Below, in pieces: positions 1-5,071 of a stretch of DNA of 5,103 bases; the stretch's first letter is position 1, and the number at the start of each line of letters is the position of its first letter. The stretch covers positions 1 through 5,103 of the forward strand of contig JAITHH010000219.1 of the NCBI GenBank assembly GCA_031280065.1, given 5' to 3'. The DNA comes from Treponema sp. Lineage in GTDB: Bacteria > Spirochaetota > Spirochaetia > Treponematales > Breznakiellaceae. A model generated the notes under the pieces. That model did not search any database. It was given only the letters and a program-made list of their open reading frames with translations, and was not told where the DNA came from. The position numbers were made by a program, and so were the translations under genes.

Positions 1-294
1 CGCTTCCATTACCCACGAATACAGACACGCCGATAACTCCTTCGGATTCACCCGCTGAAATACCCGGAAAAACGTACTCTCGTCCGGTATCCCCCCAGGC
101 AGTTCCAGAAACTTTCTCAGTTCCGCTTCCCGTTCCTGCCCGAAGGCTTCCATATCCTCGAAGTCTTCCCCGTTGCACAGTAACGCTGCCAGCCCGATGA
201 CCGGAATGTCTTCCCGTTTGTGCCGCAAGTTCCCCCACCGCCGCCGGGGGTCCGGTATGCTCCCCAGCTTTTCCTGTAATCGTGCTATATCCAT
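1..294 (-). CDS. ISAs1-family transposase, N-terminal part (runs off left edge)
   Basis: The gene reads leftward from an ATG at 294-292 and stays open for 98 codons to the window edge, so only the N-terminus is visible. The translation begins MDIARLQEKLGSIPDPRRRW and continues with RHKREDIPVIGLAALLCNGEDF, EDMEAFGQ and GIPDESTFFRVFQRVNP. This order (a DPRR motif, a hydrophobic helix, a 'ED-E-FG' segment, then G-IP---TF-RVF-R--P) is the hallmark of the N-terminal domain found before the DDE catalytic domain in ISAs1/H-repeat transposases. The catalytic acidic residues would lie beyond the edge, so whether the enzyme is intact cannot be judged. The start is supported by a strong Shine-Dalgarno, GGAGGA at 303-308, 8 nt upstream. 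The protein would cut and join the ends of its own element. Family assignment is confident; activity is unknown. Confidence 0.88.
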   Translation of the reverse strand, partial: MDIARLQEKLGSIPDPRRRWGNLRHKREDIPVIGLAALLCNGEDFEDMEAFGQEREAELRKFLELPGGIPDESTFFRVFQRVNPKELSACLYSWVMEA

Positions 295-360
295 TGTTCC
301 CTTCCTCCAATGCAGCTCGTATCTTACCCATTTCCCGGAAAAGTAAATGCAGTTGCCCTG
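1..360 (-). mobile_element. Left portion of an ISAs1-like insertion sequence, outer end tentatively at 360
   Basis: The transposase reading frame at 1-294 implies that an insertion sequence enters the window from the left. Read on the minus strand, a sequence starting CAGGGCAACTGCATTTAC lies at 360-343, 66 nt ahead of the transposase ATG. From memory, ISAs1-family terminal inverted repeats often begin CAGGG, and a leader of roughly this length before the transposase is usual, so 360 is my best guess for the outer end. The partner inverted repeat and the target-site duplication lie outside the window, so the boundary is an inference and could be wrong by tens of bases. Confidence 0.45.
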
Positions 361-608
361 CCCCCGCACCTCCCAGATGGATTGTCAGGCGGGCTTTCGC
401 GTACTCCGCCGTTCATTTCCGGCGCAAATTCCGTCAAAGTCCGTTCCAGCGGGGAATCGAGGCGGGCTATAGGTCCCTCCTTTGAGAACATAAAACCCAG
501 GTCTGGCGGGTCTGGAAACGCCAGACCTCGCTCCCATCCTTCAAAATTCGGCTTTATCGCTTCCATAACTGAGAGGATAACAGCCGATGATATTCTCTTG
601 CCGTTCAA
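361..608 (-). pseudogene. Possible remnant of a small gene, frameshifted and interrupted by the IS
   Basis: I do not recognise this protein. On the minus strand an open frame covers 608-324. Its only ATG near the 5' end is at 566 (MEAIKPNFEGWERG), and a TTG at 608 is a weaker alternative; no convincing ribosome binding site precedes either. It reads plausibly as protein through LDSPLERTLTEFAPEM (M codon at 416-414), then turns proline/glycine/arginine-rich and unlikely. Skipping one base at 413 restores a much better frame, TAEYAKARLTIHLGGAGA, down to the proposed IS end. The composite has a mixed polar/hydrophobic make-up and no known motif. The simplest reading is a decayed gene with a one-base insertion whose 3' end was displaced by the transposon. 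A chance open frame is a real alternative. Confidence 0.33.
499..528. repeat. 10-bp perfect inverted repeat with an alternative inner hairpin
   Basis: AGGTCTGGCG (499-508) and CGCCAGACCT (519-528) are perfect reverse complements around a 10-base loop. GGTCTGG is also repeated directly at 500-506 and 509-515, and the second copy can pair with CCAGACC at 521-527 across a 5-base loop. Two mutually exclusive hairpins are therefore possible. On the minus strand the stem is followed by GGG and four T's, so it could act as a weak terminator downstream of the permease gene, but the T tract is short and displaced. Confidence 0.6.
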
Positions 609-627
609 CGGCGAATAATACGGCTGT
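580..627. repeat. Nested inverted repeats just downstream of the permease stop codon
   Basis: ACAGCCG at 580-586 is the exact reverse complement of CGGCTGT at 621-627. Inside this pair lies a second perfect repeat, GCCGTT at 600-605 and AACGGC at 607-612. The outer arm starts 14 nt past the permease stop codon on the minus strand, where a transcript would form a two-tier structure. No U tract follows, so it is not a standard intrinsic terminator; a role in 3'-end protection or partial termination is possible. Confidence 0.45.
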
Positions 628-641
628 ATGATAACGGTATG

Positions 642-1397
642 TTATAGAAAAAGCAGCGAAGCGGATACGATGGTCATACCATACACCAAGCGCCGGTAGT
701 TGGACTCAGAAACCCGCTTGACCAGAAAGATACCCATCACAGCCCCCAGGATAACGCCCGGTATCATGGCGAGATCGAACAAGAGGGTTTCTCGGGTAAT
801 ATTATGCCACACAAAATACTGGAGCGGTATCTTAAGGTAATTAATAATCATAAAAAACCACGCCGCAGTGCCTACAAAATTCGTCTTAGGCAGCCGTACC
901 GACAGGAGGAAAACCGCCATGATTGGTCCTGCGGCGTTTCCGATCATCGTGGAAAAGCCTCCCAGGATGCCAAAGAGCGCCGAGAACCACCAGCCCGAAG
1001 GAACCGCCGCGTCCTTGCCTCGGCGCTCGTTCCAGAACATGACTGCAAGCCCGGCAAAGATACATATCCCGATGAGGACCTTGAAACCCTTAGCCGGGAC
1101 AAAGCGATCAACCGCCAGGGCTATGGCAAATCCGGCCAATGCCCAGGGGAGGAGCCTAAAAATATATTTCCACGCTCCGCTGCGCCGATAATAGGTCACC
1201 GCCAGCATATCCGCAAAACACAGCACTGGCAATATGATTCCCGTGGACTCTTTGGCGCCGAATATCATGGCGAAAACGGGAATCATCACCGTAACAATCC
1301 CGTTTAGCCAGGTTTTCGACAAACCGATACAGACGCCGCCGAACATAACCGCTGCCCACTGCCAAGGAGCTAGTTGAAAGGGGAAAAACATATCCAT
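642..1397 (-). CDS. TauE/SafE family membrane permease
   Basis: This is a 251-residue polytopic inner-membrane protein, the usual size for the TauE/SafE (DUF81) family. Members move small anions, classically sulfite, sulfoacetate and other organosulfonates, usually outward; the substrate here cannot be read from sequence. Hydrophobic segments lie at about 10-26, 33-47, 53-69, 79-97, 105-122, 136-148, 152-167, 174-190, 205-226 and 237-251, so roughly eight cross the membrane. The diagnostic features are the N-terminal G-GLSKTWLNG loop (21-33) and the half-repeat motif GGFSTMIGNAAGP (146-158). The frame is open upstream to 1544, but the extra 49 residues are Arg/Pro-rich and unlike the family. 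The ATG at 1397 has AGGAG (1405-1409) 7 nt upstream, so I choose it. The gene is divergent from the methionine sulfoxide reductase gene and appears to be transcribed alone. Confidence 0.87.
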   Translation of the reverse strand: MDMFFPFQLAPWQWAAVMFGGVCIGLSKTWLNGIVTVMIPVFAMIFGAKESTGIILPVLCFADMLAVTYYRRSGAWKYIFRLLPWALAGFAIALAVDRFVPAKGFKVLIGICIFAGLAVMFWNERRGKDAAVPSGWWFSALFGILGGFSTMIGNAAGPIMAVFLLSVRLPKTNFVGTAAWFFMIINYLKIPLQYFVWHNITRETLLFDLAMIPGVILGAVMGIFLVKRVSESNYRRLVYGMTIVSASLLFL

Positions 1398-1404
1398 TGG
1401 TGAA

Positions 1405-1410
1405 CTCCTG
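1405..1410 (-). promoter_or_regulatory. Ribosome binding site that sets the permease start
   Basis: On the minus strand CAGGAG lies 7 nt ahead of the ATG at 1397. It is the reason for preferring this start over the longer frame beginning at 1544. Confidence 0.75.
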
Positions 1411-1413
1411 TAG

Positions 1414-1428
1414 AAAACACGCTGTTTT
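1414..1428. promoter_or_regulatory. Perfect 15-bp palindrome abutting the permease ribosome binding site
   Basis: AAAACA (1414-1419) and TGTTTT (1423-1428) are perfect 6-bp inverted arms around the 3-base centre CGC. The nearest arm ends 3 nt from the CAGGAG ribosome binding site of the permease. The geometry suits either a dimeric repressor operator or a short leader hairpin next to the ribosome site. The AT-rich arms stand out from the GC-rich surroundings. No regulator is encoded nearby to pair with it. Confidence 0.35.
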
Positions 1429-1777
1429 GAGAAGCTCCGGGTGTATGGGATTTCGCGCCCGGGCCCCGGTAAAGAGTTTACGGCTTTACGGCGCCAGGGA
1501 TAAGTCCCCGGACAACGCTCTCTTGACGGTTTTGATTGAGGCAAGATAGAGTCAAAATACGGTAAACCATCCTTACGAAATGAATGTTCCGCTTCAAGAG
1601 ATGCGTGTGGTTACACGATGAGACACACAAAGGGCATAAAAGCGGGAAGCCATAAACAAGATGATTGCCGCCTGCCCGCAATCAGCCGGTATGTTTACGC
1701 TAGGAGTAAGCGCAGCGGCGTTGTAAGGGTAATTATGATAAGAATTGTTCTAAATAGTTTATCTGAGGGAGCGTTCC

Positions 1778-2278
1778 ATGGTGAATTACCCAAACGAAGC
1801 CGGGGATGATTCCTCCGGCGCGGCGGCCCTGCTTTCGGGCGCGGTGAAGTCCATGCTGGAAGATGAAACAGACCTGATCGCCGGTCTTGCCAATGTGTCG
1901 GCGGTGGTGAAGATGTACCTGCCGGAAGTTAATTGGGCGGGTTTTTACTTGCTCAAGGGGAAGGAGCTGGTGCTGGGGCCTTTCCAGGGACTTCCGGCCT
2001 GCGCCCGAATCGGCTGGGGCCAGGGCGTATGCGGCAGGGCCGTCCTGGATCAAAAGCGGGTACTGGTTTCTGATGTCCGCGCCTTTCCCGGCCATATCGT
2101 CTGCGATTCCGCTTCGGCCTCGGAAATCGTTGTTCCTCTGTTCAAGGGCGGCGAGGTGTTCGGCGTACTCGACATCGATAGTCCCCGGCTGGACCGCTTC
2201 CCGGAATCTGACGCGGATTATATTGAGCATTCCTGCGATCACATCAACCGGTTTCTGGAGCGGCTTGGATGCTGCTGA
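1778..2278 (+). CDS. msrC: Free methionine-(R)-sulfoxide reductase (GAF domain, fRMsr/YebR type)
   Basis: This cytosolic enzyme reduces free L-methionine-(R)-sulfoxide to methionine, normally with thioredoxin, and so recycles oxidised methionine. The 166 residues form a single GAF domain, matching the roughly 165-residue E. coli YebR/MsrC. The core motifs are VNWAGFYLL (51-59), LGPFQGLPACARI (66-78), G-GVCGRAV (81-89), DVRAFPGHIVCDS (99-111), SEIVVPL (115-121) and GVLDIDSP (129-136). Cys75, Cys85 and Cys109 are spaced 10 and 24 residues apart, exactly as the three redox cysteines of the E. coli enzyme, so activity is likely. The chain ends with an extra Cys-Cys pair (165-166). The ATG is preceded by GAGGGAG (1765-1771) at 6 nt. 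The gene is divergent from the permease, and 137 nt separate it from apt, which has its own promoter. Confidence 0.9.
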   Translation: MVNYPNEAGDDSSGAAALLSGAVKSMLEDETDLIAGLANVSAVVKMYLPEVNWAGFYLLKGKELVLGPFQGLPACARIGWGQGVCGRAVLDQKRVLVSDVRAFPGHIVCDSASASEIVVPLFKGGEVFGVLDIDSPRLDRFPESDADYIEHSCDHINRFLERLGCC

Positions 2279-2354
2279 GGGCTGCGGTGTATAAGGCCGT
2301 CTCAGCGTCATTGTTGACCGCAAATGTCCGGTTATGAGCGCCTCCGTAAGATTC

Positions 2355-2382
2355 CGCCCCGGCGCATTGACACGCCCCGGCG
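2355..2382. promoter_or_regulatory. Two identical 10-bp palindromic sites flanking the apt -35 box
   Basis: CGCCCCGGCG occurs at 2355-2364 and again at 2373-2382, an 18-bp period. Each copy is itself an inverted repeat (CGCC-CC-GGCG). The first ends 2 bp before the TTGACA box and the second begins immediately after it, inside the spacer. A protein bound here would block or contact RNA polymerase, so this looks like a paired operator, although GC-rich sequence raises the chance of coincidence. Confidence 0.45.
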
Positions 2383-2395
2383 GACAGCCTACACT
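2367..2395 (+). promoter_or_regulatory. Sigma70-type promoter for apt
   Basis: A perfect -35 box TTGACA (2367-2372) is followed after exactly 17 bases by TACACT (2390-2395), four of six matches to the -10 consensus. Transcription would start near 2401-2403, giving a leader of only about 13-15 nt before the apt ATG at 2416. That leader still contains GGGGG (2404-2408), 7 nt from the ATG, as a modest ribosome site. Confidence 0.7.
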
Positions 2396-2415
2396 GCAAA
2401 ACCGGGGGTAAACTC

Positions 2416-2949
2416 ATGGAAGGCCATTTTGATCTAGACGCATATATACGGAAAGTTCCGAATTTTCCCAAAGAAGGAATACTTTTTTACGATATTACCA
2501 GCATCCTCACGGAGCCCAAAGCCTTTGCCTATTGCGTGGACGCGATGCTGGACATATATCAGGACCGGGGTATCAACGCGGTGGCGGCCATAGAAGCCAG
2601 GGGCTTCCTGTTCGCCGCTCCCTTCGCGGTACGCGCCGGAATTCCCCTGATCCTGATCCGCAAGAAGGGCAAACTCCCCGGCAGAAAACTCACCAAACAG
2701 TACGCGCTTGAGTACGCTGCCGCCGAGATTGAAATTCACCCGGACGACGTGCCCCAAGGCGGACGCATACTCCTCTTGGACGATCTCATCGCCACCGGCG
2801 GAACCTTGAAGGCGGCCAGGGAACTCATCGCCGCTTCCGGCGCACAAGTTACCGATATATTCGGCGTGGTCGGGCTTCCCTTCCTCAACTACAAGCAAGC
2901 CTTGGAAGGCGTACCCATCCATACCCTCATCGAGTACGATTCCGAGTAG
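2416..2949 (+). CDS. apt: Adenine phosphoribosyltransferase
   Basis: Apt makes AMP and pyrophosphate from adenine and phosphoribosyl pyrophosphate, the salvage route for adenine in the cytosol; it usually acts as a dimer. The 177-residue length is typical for the family. The N-terminus carries the family signature VPNFPKEGILFYDIT (14-28), followed by IEARGFLFAAPFA (59-71) and the flexible loop RKKGKLPGRKL (82-92), which leads into YALEY----EIH (96-108). The PRPP-binding loop is ILLLDDLIATGGT (118-130), with the acidic pair Asp122-Asp123 and the TGGT phosphate-binding turn; all expected residues are present. The gene has its own promoter and a GGGGG ribosome site 7 nt upstream. It converges on uvrC with a 57-base gap. 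Nothing suggests disruption. Confidence 0.96.
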   Translation: MEGHFDLDAYIRKVPNFPKEGILFYDITSILTEPKAFAYCVDAMLDIYQDRGINAVAAIEARGFLFAAPFAVRAGIPLILIRKKGKLPGRKLTKQYALEYAAAEIEIHPDDVPQGGRILLLDDLIATGGTLKAARELIAASGAQVTDIFGVVGLPFLNYKQALEGVPIHTLIEYDSE

Positions 2950-2955
2950 CGCGGC

Positions 2956-3004
2956 GGCGGGCGCCTCTTATATGCCGGGAGATTGGCCGTAAAAGCGCCC
3001 GGCC
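2956..3004. terminator. Candidate bidirectional terminator between convergent apt and uvrC
   Basis: CGGGCGC (2958-2964) and GCGCCCG (2995-3001) are perfect reverse complements, and adjacent GGC/GCC bases can extend the stem across a bulge. The element fills most of the gap between the two convergent stop codons. The 30-base loop is long. Only CTTT follows the stem on the plus strand, and TTTT lies just inside the stem on the minus strand. Intrinsic termination is plausible but weakly supported. Confidence 0.35.
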
Positions 3005-3006
3005 CT

Positions 3007-4974
3007 TTAGCCGGTGTTATCTTCGTCCCCGGGATATTCCCGCGACGCTTCGGCGGCGAGTAACGCGCCTGTATCGGCGCTGGAGGACGGCGCGTAGGCC
3101 GCTTCTTCCCTGTTCTTGCGGCGGGCAGACGAGGCGCGAGGCTCAAGACGCTTTTTCGCCGCTTCCCGGTCTTCCAGGGCCAGTCGAGCCGCGGCTCTTA
3201 CCGCGAGGGCGGCGGTGGAGCCGATCTTGCAGCGCACGGCCATCTCTTCCGGCGGCGCGGCGGCGATGTTTTCAAGCGATGTATAGGCTTTCATAAGCGC
3301 CGCAGCCCGCTTTGGGCCGATCCCCTCCACCGATTCCAGCGCCGGAAAGAAAAGGTCCTTTGACCGGAGCCGCTGGTTGAAGGAGGTGGCGAAGCGGTGG
3401 GTCTCGTCCCGGACAAACTGGAGTACCTTAAGGGCCTCCGAATCCCGCGAAAGCCGGATTGGTTCCTTGGCGCGGGGCAGCCAGAGTTCTTCGTCCCGCT
3501 TGGCCAGACCCGCCACATCGATGTCCAGTTCCAGTTCGTCCAGAATTCCCTTGGCGGCGTTGGCCTGACCGATGCCGCCGTCTACCAGGATCAAATCAGG
3601 CAGATCGTTCCCCTCGCGGATCAGCCGGGAATAGCGGCGGTAGACGGCCTCCCGCATGGCCGCGAAGTCGTCCACCACCCCCACCACGCTGCGGAGTTTG
3701 AAGCAGCGGTAGTTCTTCCGGTCGGGAACGCCGTTTTTGAAGGAGATGAGGGACGCTACCGGATGTACGCCGTCAAGCTGGGCAATATCAAAGCCTTCTA
3801 TTCGCTCCGGCCTGGTCTTGAGGCCCAGAGCGCGGGCCAATTCGTCCAAGGCGGGGCCCGCGCCCCGCTCTTTAAGCCGCTTCCGCAGATCCTCCAAGGC
3901 GTTCTGACGCGCCATGGCCAGCACCGCCTGGTGGCGCTTCTCTTGGGGAGGAAGCAGGACCGGCGCCGTGCCGAAGGTCTCGGTGAACCAGGTGAGCAGT
4001 TCGGGTTCCGCTTGCCCGTATTCCTCCGGGAGATATATCCACGGCGGCGGAGGCCGGTCAGGGGTATAGTAGGCGGCTATAAAGGTTTCCAGGGACTCGC
4101 CGTCGTCTGCGGCGGAGCGGGTACGGTACACTTCCCTGCCGGTCATCTTGCCGCCCCGCATGGAAAAGACCGTGAAGGTGCGGAAGACCCCCTCGGCGGC
4201 CCAGGCGATGTAGTCCCGTCCGCCGGGATCGAAGTCCACCACAGCGCGTTCCCCCCCGCCGATGTCTTCCAGCGCCCGGATAGCATTGCGAAGCTGGGCG
4301 GCCTCTTCAAACCGCAGCTTCCGGGCCGCCTTGTGCATGGTTGCGGTCAGTTCCACCAGCAGGGATTCAGTCTCCCCGGCTAGAATTTTCTGCGCCTGCT
4401 CTACCTGGAGCTGGTAGTCTGCGGCGCTGATCCTCCCGCAGCAGGGGCCCATGCAGCGCTCAATATGGTAGTATATACACGGCATCGTCCGCTTCCTCAG
4501 CCGGCGGCACTTACGCAGGGAGAAGAGCCGCTCAACCACCTCCAGCATGAGGTCTACAGAGCTGACATTGGGGAAGGGGCCGAAGTAGCGAGAGCCGTCA
4601 TTGATGATATGGCGGGTTCTGAAGATACGGGGAAAGGTCTCCGAGGTGAGCCGTATCACCGGGTAGGTTTTTCCATCCTTGAGGTTGATGTTGTATTTGG
4701 GGGAATGCTGCTTGATCAGGGTGTTTTCCAGGAGCAGGGCTTCGTATTCATTAGCCACGATGATCGTCTCGATGACCGCCACCCGCGCTATCAGGGTGGC
4801 GGTCTTGACGTCTTTTGGCCCGGAAAAATAGGTGCGCAGCCGGTTACGGAGGACGCGGGCTTTCCCCACATAGATGATGCGGTTTTCGCCGTCCCGCATG
4901 ATATAGACTCCCGGCTCAGTAGGCGTGTCCCGGACGGAGGCTTTAAGGGCCTCGTACTGTTCCTCTTGATTCAT
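3007..4974 (-). CDS. uvrC: UvrC, excinuclease ABC subunit C
   Basis: UvrC makes both incisions around bulky DNA lesions after UvrA and UvrB mark them. The 655-residue protein shows every expected module. The GIY-YIG 3'-side nuclease spans about 20-98 (PGVY 21-24, YVGKA 35-39) with catalytic-type Tyr35, Arg45, Tyr49 and Glu83. The iron-sulfur cysteines are 156, 166, 174 and 178. A UVR coiled coil that binds UvrB lies at about 205-238. The RNase H-like 5'-side nuclease has its triad at Asp396 (GFDIAQLDG), Asp465 (ILVDGGIGQ) and His526 (RDETHRFA). Tandem helix-hairpin-helix motifs follow, VEGIGPKRAAAL (549-560) and KIGSTAALAV (583-592). The last 55 residues are a low-complexity Ala/Arg/Glu/Ser tail beyond the usual end of about 600. 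The ATG at 4974 suits the family N-terminus; no upstream in-frame start exists. It is monocistronic as far as visible and convergent with apt. Confidence 0.97.
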   Translation of the reverse strand: MNQEEQYEALKASVRDTPTEPGVYIMRDGENRIIYVGKARVLRNRLRTYFSGPKDVKTATLIARVAVIETIIVANEYEALLLENTLIKQHSPKYNINLKDGKTYPVIRLTSETFPRIFRTRHIINDGSRYFGPFPNVSSVDLMLEVVERLFSLRKCRRLRKRTMPCIYYHIERCMGPCCGRISAADYQLQVEQAQKILAGETESLLVELTATMHKAARKLRFEEAAQLRNAIRALEDIGGGERAVVDFDPGGRDYIAWAAEGVFRTFTVFSMRGGKMTGREVYRTRSAADDGESLETFIAAYYTPDRPPPPWIYLPEEYGQAEPELLTWFTETFGTAPVLLPPQEKRHQAVLAMARQNALEDLRKRLKERGAGPALDELARALGLKTRPERIEGFDIAQLDGVHPVASLISFKNGVPDRKNYRCFKLRSVVGVVDDFAAMREAVYRRYSRLIREGNDLPDLILVDGGIGQANAAKGILDELELDIDVAGLAKRDEELWLPRAKEPIRLSRDSEALKVLQFVRDETHRFATSFNQRLRSKDLFFPALESVEGIGPKRAAALMKAYTSLENIAAAPPEEMAVRCKIGSTAALAVRAAARLALEDREAAKKRLEPRASSARRKNREEAAYAPSSSADTGALLAAEASREYPGDEDNTG

Positions 4975-4980
4975 TCCCCT

Positions 4981-4989
4981 ATTGTAACA
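4981..4989 (-). promoter_or_regulatory. Extended -10 promoter touching the uvrC start
   Basis: On the minus strand TGTTACAAT (4989-4981) is an extended -10 element: a TGn motif directly before TACAAT, which matches the consensus at five of six positions. The -35 region (CTTACT, 5009-5004) is poor, as is common for extended -10 promoters. The -10 box ends 6 bases before the A of the ATG at 4974, so transcription should begin at or within a base or two of the start codon. AGGGG at 4980-4976 is only 1 nt from the ATG, too close for a normal ribosome site. Confidence 0.5.
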
Positions 4990-5071
4990 TACTCCGCCCG
5001 GTAAGTAAGCATGGTATGGTTACCAGTGGTTAGACTGTTCAAGGGCGCCGGGTATCTCGTCCGGGGGAACC

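Larger units (their letters stand above)
1398..1777. other. Divergent intergenic region between permease and msrC-like genes
   Basis: I find no convincing gene in these 380 bases. Open frames of 60-70 codons on both strands lack ribosome sites and protein-like composition. Besides the palindrome near 1421, the region holds a tandem duplication TTTACGGC-TTTACGGC (1477-1492) preceded by an inverted GTAAA (1470-1474). It also has a short hairpin around GGGA-TAAG-TCCC (1497-1508) and a 5-bp inverted repeat CGTGT-GGTT-ACACG (1604-1617). Base composition becomes more AT-rich from about 1540 to 1777, as expected for promoters. TATGAT at 1734-1739 is a possible -10 for the rightward gene, but no matching -35 stands at the right distance. 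I could not place a promoter for the permease. Confidence 0.5.

Noticed and set aside
1398..1544. Longer N-terminus for the permease from 1544
   Set aside because: The extra 49 residues are Arg/Pro/Ser-rich and not typical of the family, while the ATG at 1397 has a good ribosome site.
1523..1550. TTGACG followed at 16 bases by GATAGA as a promoter for the reductase
   Set aside because: The -10 matches only three of six positions and would leave a leader of over 200 bases without supporting features.
1478..1681. Small 67-codon minus-strand frame in the divergent intergenic region
   Set aside because: It has no ribosome site, no motif and a Cys/His-rich composition that looks random; it also overlaps the promoter-like AT-rich region.
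1733..2323. Minus-strand open frame of 196 codons opposite the methionine sulfoxide reductase gene
   Set aside because: The plus-strand protein is clearly real; the antisense product is His/Arg/Gln-rich with no known motif.
2305..2341. Hairpin between the reductase and apt genes as a terminator
   Set aside because: The stem is broken by a bulge and a mismatch and no U tract follows, so termination is not supported.
2434..2922. Minus-strand open frame of 162 codons opposite apt
   Set aside because: It is a shadow of apt, whose protein shows every family motif.
3397..4383. A 328-codon open frame on the plus strand opposite uvrC
   Set aside because: It is antisense to a fully conserved uvrC with all motifs; its composition follows the GC-rich codon pattern of the opposite strand, and it has no recognisable domain.
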